Below, piece by piece: positions 1 to 10,639 of a DNA stretch of 64,000 nt. Source of the DNA: Tetrastigma voinierianum (lineage: Eukaryota > Streptophyta > Magnoliopsida > Vitales > Vitaceae); contig JAEQBH010000990.1 in NCBI GenBank assembly GCA_016808115.1, forward strand, positions 124,001-188,000, in the 5' to 3' direction. Position 1 is the first letter of the stretch, and every line of letters begins with the position of its first letter. The translations under genes were made by a program, and so were the position numbers. The notes beneath the pieces were generated by a model that did not search any database, was not told the DNA's origin, and worked only from the letters and a program-made list of their open reading frames with translations.

Positions 1-414
1 AGCTCTAGTCAGAGGCTCTTCATTCCAGAGGTGGAGGGGTCAAGAATTTCAACCCGATAATGGTAATACCGCTTCAGGGTAGATACATGAGTTCATGGCG
101 AGAGCTTGCAGTGGTGAAGAATATCTTCAGATCCTCCAAGGATGAGGGAGAGAAGAATTGCTTAGAAAAAGTTGATCACTATGGAGGAAAGTCGCCATGT
201 TTGATAAATTGGGGTATGTCCTCAGATCATGAAGATGATGGTTAGACCTGATGTGATAAAATAAGTGATATAAAGAAAAAGGAAAGGTAAGGAGGTGTAT
301 GGAAGATTTGGTCTGGATAGAGAAATGAAAACCTGTGACAAGGTAAGAAAAGGGTAGGGTTTCAAGAGTAGCTGCCTTAAAGGACAAGGGCTGTGGAAGT
401 ATTAATGAAGATAG

Positions 415-1244
415 AATTATATTCTGAATGTTAGAGGGGTAACAGATGCCGAGAAATGGAATAGAAAAGTTTTTCAAAACCCAGAAAGTGACTTAGTCTT
501 GTATTTAGAGACAAAGTTTAAAGGAATTTAGTGACTTGTCGTGCCATAGGGGTAGAAGGTTGAGGATTTGGCTGTCAGAAATGCCGTGGGAGCCAGAGAA
601 TCCCATTTTCTCCGGTTCTGTAACGCAGTGGGTAAGGAGGAGAGATAATCTATGTTATCGGTAAATCTAGGAGTTGAGGCGATTTTACTTCAGGTGTTCA
701 CGGTGTATACGGACCAACAACGGGAGGGAAAGGAACCAACTCTGGGAGGATGCAGGGCGGTCGAGAGGTTTATGGGGAGAACCGTGGTGTATGGGGAGAT
801 TTCAATGTGGCATTTTCTTGATGAGAGAAATAGGGAAGGAGAATCCACGATCTGCATGAGGGGAAGTGTGTTGTTGATGTAGCAAGCTGAAATAAAGGAC
901 CTCCCCTTTCAAGGGGGTTCATACACGTGGAAGGGGGGGCTAAACAAACAACGAGGATGGCAAGGCTGGACGAATTTCTAGTCACAGATGATTGGGAAGT
1001 TCACTTTGGAGGAGTAAGACAAAGTTTGTTACCAAAATCTCTTTCAGATCACCACCCAATTTTGCTTGAAGGAGGAGGTTTCCATGTGAGAGGACCACTA
1101 CCGTTCAGGTTTGAAAATATGTGGCTCAAGGAGGAAGGTTTTAAGAATCTTGTTAACGAATGGTGGTGTAGCCTAGAGATAAGAGGCCTAGATAGGTATT
1201 GGCGAAAGAGCAAGGTGTTAAGTCTGACTCAAAAATTGGAATAA
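415..1244 (+). pseudogene. LINE ORF2 endonuclease domain, broken
   Basis: In intact elements this domain nicks target DNA to prime reverse transcription. Pieces appear in order in different frames: a start-like NVRG near 425, LETK near 505, a LWGEPWCMG segment near 765-790 (the usual GDPWCxxGDFN region), LPFQGGSYTWKGG-like residues near 900-935, then a long clean stretch at 927-1244 with ARLDEFLVTDDW and the endonuclease signature SDHHPILLE (about residues 38-46 of that frame), followed by FRFENMWL. The SDHxPI histidine motif is retained. At least three frame changes and several stops separate the pieces. The family match is strong; exact edges are approximate. Confidence 0.85.
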
Positions 1245-1514
1245 GAATTCTTTTGAGAGAGTGGAAGAACGAAAAAAATAAAGCCTTAAAGAATTTGAAA
1301 AAGTGGGACGACTTAAGAGTTGTCAGACCCCTTTCATCGAGGGAGAAGGAAATGAAAATGGAGGCAATGGAGGAGTTTAAACATTAGGCCTTGATGGAGG
1401 AAATGTCTTGCAGATAGAAATCAAGGGAGTTATGGCTGAAGGAAGGGGGTAGAAATACGGGGTTTTTTTCATAAAATGGCGAATGCCCATAGAAGAGGCA
1501 ACTAGATTACCAAG

Positions 1515-1965
1515 ATGAGGATAAATGGTGTTTGGATTACAGAGGAAATAGAGCTGAAACAAGGCATAGTGGAAGCCTTCAAATCTTTACTGTCTAAAAC
1601 AGAGGAGTGGAGAGCAAGTATAGATGGTTTATCCTTCCAGACAATTAATGAGGAGGAGGCTGCAAGACTTGAGCTCCCCTTTACAATTGATAAGTTTTCA
1701 CAACTTTGAACGACTTAAATGGGGATAGTGCCCCAGGCTCGGATGGATTTACGATGACTTTTTGGCAATTTAGCTGGGAAATTGGTAAGGAAGATATAAT
1801 GAGGATGTTCAAGGAGTTCTTTGAGATAGGAGAATTTATCAAGAACATAAACAACACGTTCCTGGTTTTGGTTTTGGTGCCGAAATAAGGAGGGGCTGAG
1901 GAGCTTAAGGATTTTAGACCCATTAGCTTGGTAGGTAGTTTATATAAGTTAATTGCAAAAGTCCT
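1515..1965 (+). pseudogene. LINE ORF2 reverse transcriptase, N-terminal part only
   Basis: The frame at 1515-1709 carries the linker before RT (FKSLLSKTEEWRASIDGL, then EEEAARLELPF). The next pieces carry the first RT blocks: SAPGSDGFTMTFWQFSW (the plant LINE GPDGF motif region) near 1725-1780 and LKDFRPISLVGSLYKLIAKVL near 1900-1965. A frame change lies near 1700 and a stop near 1887. The YADD catalytic block and everything after it are missing because the element is cut at 1966. Confidence 0.85.
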
Positions 1966-1966
1966 C

Positions 1967-3138
1967 TGATGAGTGCCTAAAACGCTCATGTCATACTCGT
2001 GTCTTTTCTACGTTTTAGCTCTATTTTATATCTGAATAAGTGCATTATTGCTCGATATCTGATTTTTGGATCTTGTGTGCATTGCAGGTGAAAATGGGGG
2101 TTTTCATAATCATTTTTGGAACTGTAAAGAAGAAGAAGGAAAAATGGCAGCAACGTCGCGACGTTGAGATGTCGCGACATCCTAGTCAGCGAGAAGAAAA
2201 GTCGAAAGGCGACGAAGCGTGGCGGCGTCCCAACGTGCGGCGTTTTGCTATTCTACTGAAATCATAAAAAGCTTACGGGGAGACCTAAATTCTGGAGCAT
2301 CGAAGAACATATGGACGGGAGCGCGGAAAACAGAGCAGCTGCGACTCGAATCAACTGAAAAGACAGTGTTTTTGTTTTTTTCTTTTCTCATAAACCACTG
2401 ATGATTTGTAGAATGATGCGATTATTCAATTCCAATATGTTCTAGATTTATCTCTAGGGTTTTGTTGAACCTTGTCACAATTGAATGGATTAAGGTTTAA
2501 ATTTATATTATTCAGTTTATTTATGATTTGTATCGATCTGCTCTATATCTGTGGTTTATATACATGGTGATGTATGTGACATTAGCATGATCTTCTTTGG
2601 GTATCAGAGATCGAGATAAGGACTCTGAGGGGATGCAGATAGGCGACCCTCGGTTAAATCGGTAAATAGAGATATCCCGATTCCGAGTGTGGCGATTACG
2701 GTTCGAACATTTAGGTGTTTCAGATTATTGGGTCGGGGTAGAGATGCACCCAACCCTACTGGTGAGATAGGCGGATACACCTCGAGAGAGGGTATCTCGT
2801 AGGCACGATCACTCCGTCATCGAGAAGTCACTGATAGACTGAATAGTAATTCCTTTTGGAAATAATCCATCAAAAGTGGCAGGGGGAGATAAATCCCTAG
2901 TCTCCATAGCAAAGTAATTTCACAAGATAGTTTAGCTTTAGTTTTAATCCCATACATTAGTTAGATAGTCATTAAGAGTTTAAGTCCAGATAATATTATA
3001 GGGCCAATTTCAGTAGTCAACGCACTTCTCCCCGTGGATCGATATCTGTACTTTAGTACACTATATTACTTGATACAACGTGCGCACTTGCGCACATAGG
3101 CGTACACGAGTTTATACACATCACCTTGATCGGCCTGT
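1967..3138 (+). repeat. 5' LTR of the + strand Athila/Tat element
   Basis: It starts TGATGAGTGCC at 1967, directly against LINE code. The right end is placed near 3138, before a degenerate primer site; the exact last base is uncertain. The region near 3030-3105 (CGTGGATCGATAT, then TGCGCACTTGCGCAC-like bases) is the familiar U5 end of this LTR group. Two perfect GTCGCGAC dyads lie at about 2155-2181. Confidence 0.65.
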
Positions 3139-3140
3139 GA

Positions 3141-3165
3141 GTTTTAGTCGTTGCAGGGAGAAGTT
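3141..3165 (+). promoter_or_regulatory. Decayed primer binding site (tRNA-Asp type)
   Basis: GTTTTAGTCGTTGCAGGGAG aligns to the usual TTTTGGCGCCGTTGCCGGGG of Athila/Tat elements with several mismatches. It lies just after the LTR end, as expected for minus-strand priming. Confidence 0.5.
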
Positions 3166-3302
3166 TTAGTGTTGATATTGACAATAATGCAATTAGATAT
3201 TACTCCGGAATTTTCCTTTTTATTTTATTTTTCTTATACAAGTGCTTGTAATTTGGTCTTTGCATTTTGTGAGTGATTGCAGTTAAGGTTACAGTGAGTG
3301 TA

Positions 3303-4190
3303 TGCGAAGACAGGGTCAAGTTGAACTACATCCATTTGATCTTGAACCGGAAAGCACCTTACACCGTTTACGCAAAGAACTGAGAGAAGCACATCAAAGA
3401 AATCTAGCAATCATGTAGAACAATGAAGAGCAAGATCATGGTTAAGAGCAAAACGAGCCATAAGGGGGTCGCAATGGGAATAATGGCAAGAATCATGCGC
3501 CCAGGTCGTTTATACAGCCGGATGATCCGTTTATGTTGCTAGAAGAGTTCGCCTTACCACCTACAGTTGTTCAGTTGACTATCCGAAGACCCTTATTCGA
3601 CGAACAACCTGAGTGCGAAGATAGTAACTGCGAGATGCTTGAGAACATTTGTTACGAATTTGCCCAGTGAGAATCTGAATATGCACTTGGCAGAACTTCA
3701 GCGAAATATGTGACACGTCAGTATAATGGGGTAAGCGAGGCACTGAGGCCGGTTGTTCACGCTCTCACTAGGTGATAGAGGCTGTAGCGGTTGACAAATT
3801 AGGCCACTAAGATTCCATTACTTCATGGGAGCGACCCTAGTGCGAAGTTCGGAGCAAAGTTCTTCCCACACAACGAAGCGCACGGCTAGTGCGAAATCAA
3901 TACTTTTAGACAATTCGAGGGAGAGAACTTGGCAGAAGCATGGGATAGATTTCATGAATTGTTAAGGAGGTGCCCACACCACAGGTTGACTAGATGGATG
4001 CAAGTCCATACTTTCTATAACGGTGTGAGGGATGCGACTAGAACAGTGATTGATGCCTCGGCGAGGAGGTCTTATTAATGAAAAGGCTACGGACGAGCAT
4101 GAAAAATCCTGAAGGCGTTGCTACTAACTTTGATCGGTGGCCTAGGGATGGGATTACACCGGTGAAAGTGTGGGGGGCACGGATAACGAG
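3303..4190 (+). pseudogene. Gag of the + strand Athila/Tat element, broken
   Basis: Capsid-type gag, read in fragments. Near 3340-3420 is an N-terminal LRKELREAHQRN stretch. The best part is 3915-4075: GENLAEAWDRFHELLRRC, then TRWMQVHTFYNGVRDATR and TVIDASA, the conserved retrotransposon gag core of this lineage. Stops occur near 3418, 3442 and 3669 and frames shift. No zinc knuckle, protease or polymerase follows before the element is cut near 4190. Confidence 0.75.
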
Positions 4191-4414
4191 GTTCTCGACA
4201 ATCCCAGTTTACTCATGTCCCATGTAACACTAAGCAACTTTATTCGACCAAAAATCACATATACTCTAAATTGTTGATCGGTATGTGTCACGTAAGCCTT
4301 TGGTACTATCACTTGAAACTATAGGTTCAAGACAGCAGCGTAAACTTGTTAGACCAAATTTTCATACAAGGCTACCAAAGACTAACTAAGTCCTTAGCAA
4401 CAATGCCAAAAACT
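4150..4414 (-). other. Leader (post-primer-site) sequence attached to the left LTR
   Basis: On the - strand this lies downstream of the LTR at 4415-7082. It matches the leader at 29850-29990: both carry the same order, namely a primer-site-like AGCAACAATGCCAAAAACT next to the LTR, then GCTACCAAAGACTAACTAA, then a second primer-site-like unit near 4336-4352, then AAGCCTTTGGTA. So the left LTR has leader on one side and a polypurine tract on the other. Confidence 0.7.
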
Positions 4415-5689
4415 TGTTGATCAAATAATGACTTCTATATTCAATAAAATGCTTTCTCATGACTTCCATAAAATTTGATTTGGTCATCGCAAGTGCGCAG
4501 TAGCATAAAAATATAACCCGTCCAGAATATCGATCCACGGAAGCTAAAGATCAATTATCCATGCCAAGTTCTTATTTGAACTCCAATGGTAGAAGACTAG
4601 GTGATCAACTAATGAATTTTATTGTTGAGTACATTAGTAATAAACAAATTCTAAAATCCTAACACAAATTGGATTGATGCAGATTGTTGTAGGAAGTAAA
4701 CACTGGAATTTCACTGAAGTGAAATCATCAATTCCTGCAACCTAATCTCATTTGATTATTTCTTGAAATGGAATTTGGGGTATCGAAGCCCAGGTAGTAT
4801 AAGCGATTTCTCACTCTAACTATACTTTTCACTGATTAGAGATTCATGTTCATTTCTGAAACATGCTTTAAATCAATTACTTGTAATAGAAACTGTCTTT
4901 ATAGGATCTGGGTATTTTTCTTTTTCAATATTTCATACCCATTTCTTGTGACTGCAGATCTCTTGCTTCCCAAGACAGGGCAATTGCTAGATATCTACAG
5001 CATGAATGGTAACTCATCCTTAAAATCTGGAAGACTTTTCCCTTTTCTTGATTAGATCTCTGCTAACACGGGATCAAGATCCTTCTTCAAAATTAAGGAG
5101 AAATCTCTGATTGATTTATTTGATTGCTCACTCAACCCATTCTCAAACCATGAGCAAATTGAGGGTATATCAAGAAAATCTTTTAGAGGTCATTAGTTCT
5201 TCAATATTAGTCTAACATACCCCAGGTAACTGCATCTAAACTCTCAGGAATCTCCATCTCTTTGTCACTTAGAGGGCCTCCTGGAAATCAGATCCAGATC
5301 TCAGTTCTTATATGGGTATTCGTTACTAATATTGGGAACAATACACTACATTAACATCACCATTCAAATAATTTCAAGATTCTCAATCCAGGAAATTCCT
5401 TCTATGGTGCAGAAAAGATCCTAACTGACATCAGATCTTTCCCAGTGGAAGTTGTGTTCCTTGAAAACTAGATTACAATGAACACTGAAATTCTTGATCA
5501 GGAAATTCCAATATACAATGCAATCAATTGAAGAAATGATTCCAGCTTTTTTCTGGAATACATCGTAATCGGACAGTAATCAGAAATAAATTCTAAATTT
5601 AATTCAACTTCAAAACTTCAAACAACTTACTGTTCCATGTCCAGAAAAAGCAAATAAAATTCTACTCTAATCTAATCTACTTAACAAGA

Positions 5690-5727
5690 AAAAATAAAGA
5701 AAAGAAAAGAAAAGAAAAGAAAAATAT
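5690..5727. repeat. AAAAG-type low-complexity run inside the LTR
   Basis: Five to six AAAGA-type units in a row. The right LTR has a similar run at about 31305-31358, so it is an ancestral LTR feature just downstream of the presumed transcription start on the - strand. Confidence 0.8.
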
Positions 5728-5800
5728 AATACAAGAGTCACTTGACTCCAAGTGCTACGGTTTCCTCATTGTGGCCCTTGTAGTTTTGTGATCGCTTTTT

Positions 5801-5810
5801 TATTTATATA
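5801..5810 (-). promoter_or_regulatory. LTR TATA box
   Basis: TATATAAATA on the - strand. It lies 74 bp downstream of the last dyad of the U3 array. The right LTR has TATAAATA at the equivalent place. Transcription would start near 5770-5776. Confidence 0.6.
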
Positions 5811-5883
5811 GCCCTTAAAATTCGGGCCCTAAATTTTAGGTCACTTTATGAATCCCTAAATTTTTGGCCCAGATTATCGTCTC

Positions 5884-6902
5884 TGTCGCGACCTAGAAGT
5901 CTCTGTCGCGACAGAGTTTTGAGTTCCTATTGCAAGTTTCCTGTTGCAGCAATAGAATTTCAAGTCGCGACCTTAATCTCTTCTGCTCTTCTTGGCTTCA
6001 ACATAATAATTTTGTCGCGACAGAGTTTCCTTTGTCATGACAGTACTCCATGTTTTCTCCTCTAACTACCATGTCACAACATTGGTACCTTAAGTCGCAA
6101 CTCAGTTCCTGTGCAGCTTCTTCAATTTTTATGTCACGACATAAGTTTTAATGTTGCGACAACATTTTGGTTTTGTCTCATTGCAACAGTTTCTTCATGT
6201 TGTCACCATCTTGGTCGCGACCCAGAATTTCAGTCGTGACATAATTTTGATACCTTGAGCTTGATTCCTTGTGGCAATCTTATTTTGATGTTGTGACATA
6301 ATCTCTGGGTGTTGTAGTTGTTTACTGTCGAGACCCAATTGTTCTTGTCGCGACAGAACTTTTTTGCACTCATCCCATCCTGGTGTCGTGACTTGCTTTG
6401 TTATGTTACGACATCACTTTTTTGTATTCATTAAACTTCTTTGTCGCGACCTAGAAACGTCTGTTGCGACCTACTTTCTTTTTGCACAACTCATATCTGA
6501 GTCGTGACATCAAAATCCATGTCGCGACATAAGTTTGTCTCATATGTCAGTATGTCACAACTTGTGGTTTTCTTTATCATGACCAAGGCATGTCAACAAG
6601 TAAGCGAAACTACATCGCGACTAAGAAAGTGCATCATGACATTAACTTCTTCTTTCATTGTTGTGACCTAGTTGTTTCTTCTCTTGTGACCCAGGAAAGC
6701 ACGCATTTGCTCTTCTTGTCTCCAATCCGGCTATTCCATGTTGTAGTAAGGCGTATTACCGTGACAGGAAGTTTTCTCCTTTGACAAAATTCTGTGTTTC
6801 CTTATTTTTACGTGTGGCGACATGCTATCTCACCTTTCTGATATAACTCTTCTATTCATAATCAGGCCTCTTTGTTGCGACATGCTAGTCTTTGTCGCGA
6901 CC
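5884..6902. repeat. TGTCGCGACA palindrome array in U3 (left LTR)
   Basis: Several dozen copies of a 10-bp palindrome TGTCGCGACA or one-step variants (TGTTGCGAC, TGTCGTGAC, TGTCACGAC, TGTCGCAAC), irregularly spaced by roughly 15-60 bp of AT-rich DNA. A 16-bp perfect palindrome CTCTGTCGCGACAGAG is at 5901-5916. Most variants are C-to-T or G-to-A changes at the two CpGs, as expected from methylation-driven decay. The array occupies U3 and ends just upstream of the TATA box. Confidence 0.85.
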
Positions 6903-7082
6903 TAGACTGCTATAGTTTGCTCTTTCTATCTTCTTTCTTACTGGAATTCTTGCCTTTTTGAATTAATTCCTACAACACGCAAAGTTTGTAAATATTCCAT
7001 AATTTGGCATTAAAACAACTTTGAAAATACTAAAAACATGCCAGAAAAATGGATTAAAAATAGATGAGTTTAAGACTCATCA

Positions 7083-7097
7083 AATTCCCCCAAACTT
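7083..7097 (-). promoter_or_regulatory. Polypurine tract (plus-strand primer) of the left Athila/Tat element
   Basis: On the - strand AAGTTTGGGGGAATT runs straight into the LTR start TGATGAG. This is the expected position and composition for the site priming plus-strand DNA synthesis. Confidence 0.8.
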
Positions 7098-9042
7098 AAA
7101 GTTTTGCTTGTCCCCAAGCAAAAAAAATAAGATTTGTTTGTCCTCAAACAATTTAACTTTATTTAAGGACCATTTTACGCTCACATATGCGATTCTTTCA
7201 TCTGCAACTTGAATTGAAACTAGTCGAGTTACGACATAATTTTAATTTAGTTTCGATTGGAACTTGAAGATTTTTCAAACACTATCACAAACAAACTGAT
7301 GGTTTCTAAAATGTAAATAATTCAATCAATTCATCCTGATCTGTAAGTGTGTGATGGTCTTCTATCCTTTTCTCCTTCACAAGATTAGCTAATCTTCTGG
7401 AACTCTACACAGTGACTATATTTTCCTTATTTTTTTAGCCTTCAAAGTCCCATATGCTTGTTCTTCATATTAGTCTCCACTAATGTAGGCAAATATCACC
7501 TTCAAGATTAATTAGGTCTTTAGGCTTGTAATGTTTGGCTAGGGTACTTGGGTGGTTAATTGGACAATTTAGGTTAAAGATTACCCAGATTCCAATCTTC
7601 CATTGTTGTATCTTTGCTTCCATCCTTCTTTCCTTTCCTTCTCAATGATGATAGAAAAATTACTCCCCCAAACTTGCTCTGAATGCATCATTTGCATACT
7701 CTCATTTTGGTATTTTGTTTACCATTCTCCTACTGATCAATTCAGTTCCTTTAGAGAAAAGTCTTTTTAGCTTTTCTTTTCCTTGTCATAGATTGTTTTC
7801 TTAGGAATAGTGCAATGTCTTGTCTTTTTAGGCTTTCTACCACTGTTAGAGAACTTTGGGTGTGACTCCCCATACAGTTGGCATTAGGGTGCTAGGTGTT
7901 TGAAACACCCACAAGAACTTAATTGTTCGAGAGGGCCTGAGAATATGAGACTTATTCCATTTTGACAATTTACATTACTTGACTTTTTCTCTACATATCC
8001 TTTCCTTTTCTTCATTTGTCTCCTTCTTTTTCCATCCTTCATTCATATCTCATTTTCATATAAAAAATATTCCCCCAAACTTGTCATTTTTTGTATTTTG
8101 AAGTTCTTGTCCTGAAAACTAGGCAAACAAGGGTTCTTTACTGTATGATTAGAAGGAAGGAAAAGTTTAGGCTTTTATCTGCTCCTTGATTGAAGAAATT
8201 AGGCAATTTGGCTTAAATATGGAACTAAAGTATATGCTTACGCATATTCTGAGGGTAAGCTTGAAAGGCTCAAACTTCCAAGGATGACCTATATCACTTC
8301 CTGTTAGTGGTATTGCCTAGGATTTCACCTCGACTAATAATCTAACAAGTTCTAGGACATTGGAATAATTGACTGTGACTGAACTCAGGAGATGTCCCTA
8401 ATGTTGCACAAGTTGTTAAGGGATATTGAGACCATGTGCATAAGTTTTCAGGATTTTCACTGACCTCACTGTTTAAATAACAGTCCTCAAAAGTTTTATT
8501 TGTACAGTTTCTAGAATACATATCTTTAAATCTGGACGATAAACCTCATTCTAATTACACTTGCAACATCCCTTTCAATTCAGTGACTCCCACCACAATT
8601 TCAACTACACTTATTTGCTTGGTTCTGATGTTTGTTGTTGTGTCGTTCTAATCAAGTAAAGAAGCTTAATTTTTATCATGCATTTAGCTCAAAACAGTAC
8701 AACACATCCAACCATTGTAATCAATTCATTTCAATGCATCCAAACAATTCACAATCTTGACCAAGCTCATTTTCTCATTGGATTCATTTATTCATTCAAA
8801 ACAAAAATGTAATCTAATTAACAATAACAAAACAGAAAGAAATCATCACACAATCATTCACAAAAATTTACTGTTGAGCTTTTATTAAGAGGGAATGGTT
8901 ACAATATTGGATTGGAGAGAAAGAATACAAGGGTTTATCTCCTTCTCTTGTATGATTTGGGAATTTTGAGGTCTGGAGGTTCAAGATTGAAGCTAGCTAG
9001 GAATGGAGAAAATTTTGGAATGGTGATCTCTAGTCTTTCTTT
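7098..9042 (-). other. Non-coding 3' internal region between ORF3 and the LTR
   Basis: AT-rich with no sustained frame. It contains two more copies of the polypurine-type motif (7661-7674 and 8070-8083) besides the one at the LTR. I see no gene here. The region is typical of the long 3' spacer of Athila/Tat elements. Confidence 0.65.
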
Positions 9043-10585
9043 CTATGGAGGTTCTTCCCTTTGGAAGAGGTAGTGATCATTTGTGAATTCCACCTGGGTA
9101 ACCAACTGATCTTGTTTCATGCCCATGTGATTCACTGCTCCTTCAAGTTCAGTGAGCATGGTATGTATGTTCACTAAATTTGAATTGATCTGATCTAGGC
9201 TATGATTCCACATTTTTTGCCTGTAATTGTTGTCCATCTCCAATTCCTTGTCCCTCCTCTCCATCAGCTTTCCAAATTCTTTGAATTGCTCCTTGTAGAG
9301 ATACTTGAACCCTTCAGCTTTCTGCAACATGCTGGCTTCCATCGTTTCTTCTCTTTTGTCTAAAAAGGTCAGCACATCTTCATCCCTTTTTAGTTGTTCA
9401 TTGTAGAAAGTTGTATCCTGGAGTCCAACTTTTGCATTAGTGTTCTTTCTTTCTTCTCCATTTCATCTTTCCACTCCTCTTCCCTTTGCTTAAATAATTG
9501 CTCCCACCTTTGCTCTCTTCTTTTGAATTCAGCCTCCATGAATTCTTCCCTAATTTTCTGCTGTTGGTCCCATCTTTTCTCCTTTTCTTCCATTTCCATT
9601 TTCATAGAAACCAGCATCTCCATGATTTCTTTATTTCCTTGGTTGTTTTTGGAGCATTCTGCTGGTTCAAAAAAAATTTCACTTGCATCTGGAGGGGAAT
9701 GAATCAATGGGCTTCTCATGCTCTGAACTTCATCTTCAACTAGCAGTTGGGCCTTCTCAGGAATCTGCTCCATCCTTACTTGTTCATCTTCTTCTTCTTA
9801 AGGTTCCTCTACAAGTTCTACAATCTCCATCTCCTTCCCTTTTCTGCTTTTTGGGCCCTTAGTGACCCCAGTCAAGGTTAAAGGAGAAACCTTAGGACAG
9901 GTTTCCTCCTCTGCCCATATCCATTTTACTCCTACTAAAATACAGAGTCTGGTGATTGTTGCTGGATGAGGAATCAGTCCTTTTCTCATAATCTTATGGA
10001 AGCTCCTGATAGACAATTCAATTATCTTACCCACATCAAACTTGTATCCCTTCAGTAGGGCATACAAAAGGATGGCTTCATTCTCCCTTACACTGCTTAG
10101 ATGTTTTGTTGGGATAATAACAGAAGCAATGAAATAGAACCAGACATTGCTTCTTTTGTTAGGTCACCCCTGTGAATGGACTCGTGAGGATTTTTCTTTG
10201 TTGAGCCCCATTTACCCTTCCCGGCAGTTAGAAATTTCACAATCTTGTCATGATTGGGTTCATCAAGAAGTCTTCTGAATCTGGATCCATTCCTGGAATC
10301 TTTGACTTGTAGAACCTCATTGATCCTCTCATGACCCATAGGGACCCATACTCCTTTGACATAGACCGTGTCTTCTTTCATATCTATCATATTGGAGTAG
10401 AATTCTCTAACCACTGCAGCATACCCAGATGGCTTATGCTTGCAAAACAGGTTCCAGCCCCTCTTTTCTATGATTTCTACAAATGGTGAAATGAAAGTAC
10501 CAAACCCCCTTTCTTGAAATGAAAGTGCCCCCAACCATGGAAAAAAAAAATCCAAAATTTCGGCCACAGGAATTAGAGTTGTCAC
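9043..10585 (-). pseudogene. Athila/Tat ORF3 (putative plant transposon protein family), copy 1, broken
   Basis: ORF3 of this lineage sits after pol, in the position sometimes called env-like; its function is unknown. Four frame pieces run in order on the - strand: 10585-10097, 10067-9798, 9773-9390 and 9375-9043. The first contains the conserved domain core (KRGWNLFCKHKPSGYAAVV, REFYSNMID, VKGVWVPMGHERINEVL). The third is a highly charged K/E/R/Q helix (MEEKEKRWDQQQKIREEF and on), a likely coiled coil. There is one stop between pieces two and three and two frameshifts. The N-terminus is missing: similarity to copy 2 (17955-19471) stops near 10525. I see no signal peptide or membrane segment, so an envelope role is not supported. 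Confidence 0.75.
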
Positions 10586-10639
10586 ACTATTATACCCTAA
10601 ACATGTTATAAAGCTGTCGGGGCATAATTTAGGGTAATG

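Larger units (their letters stand above)
1..1966 (+). mobile_element. L1-type LINE (non-LTR retrotransposon), 5' and middle part, truncated
   Basis: Decayed plant L1-type element read on the + strand in several frames. An apurinic-type endonuclease (about 415-1244) is followed by the start of a reverse transcriptase (about 1515-1965). Coding similarity stops abruptly at 1966, exactly where the next element's LTR begins with TGATGAG, so insertion or deletion at that point removed the rest of the RT and the 3' tail. Bases 1-400 are G/A-rich with short frames that could belong to ORF1 or the ORF1-ORF2 spacer; I cannot assign them. Many frameshifts and stops mean it is dead. Confidence 0.85.
1967..4190 (+). 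mobile_element. Athila/Tat-type Ty3/gypsy element, 5' part (LTR, primer site, gag)
   Basis: A + strand LTR beginning TGATGAG is followed by a decayed tRNA-Asp-type primer site and a gag region with stops. The element ends near 4190, where sequence matching the leader of the - strand Athila/Tat element begins. Only the 5' portion survives. The opposite orientation and different LTR sequence show that it is a separate family from the element at 4415-7082. Confidence 0.7.
4415..7082 (-). repeat. Athila/Tat LTR (left copy), 2668 bp
   Basis: On the - strand it begins TGATGAGTC at 7082, directly after a polypurine tract, and ends ...CA at 4415, directly before a primer-site-like sequence. Landmarks in - direction: U3 with a TGTCGCGACA dyad array (6902-5884), TATA box (5810-5801), an A/G-rich run (5727-5690) and long U5. 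It matches the right LTR (29991-32776) along its length but with many differences, so the two are not a fresh pair from one insertion. Confidence 0.85.

Noticed and set aside
5884..6902. CRISPR-like array reading of the repeated dyads
   Set aside because: Repeats are only 10 bp, degenerate and irregularly spaced, in a plant LTR; no CRISPR features.
5884..6902. Interpretation of the dyads as CAMTA CGCG boxes
   Set aside because: The known CAMTA consensus has A, C or G before CGCG and C, G or T after; TCGCGA does not fit, so I do not assign this factor.
9394..9743. Two + strand frames over ORF3 copy 1
   Set aside because: Antisense shadows of the coiled-coil code; low-complexity F/S/L-rich translation.
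9043..10585. Envelope protein call for ORF3
   Set aside because: No signal peptide, fusion segment or membrane anchor visible; the position after pol alone is not evidence of an envelope.
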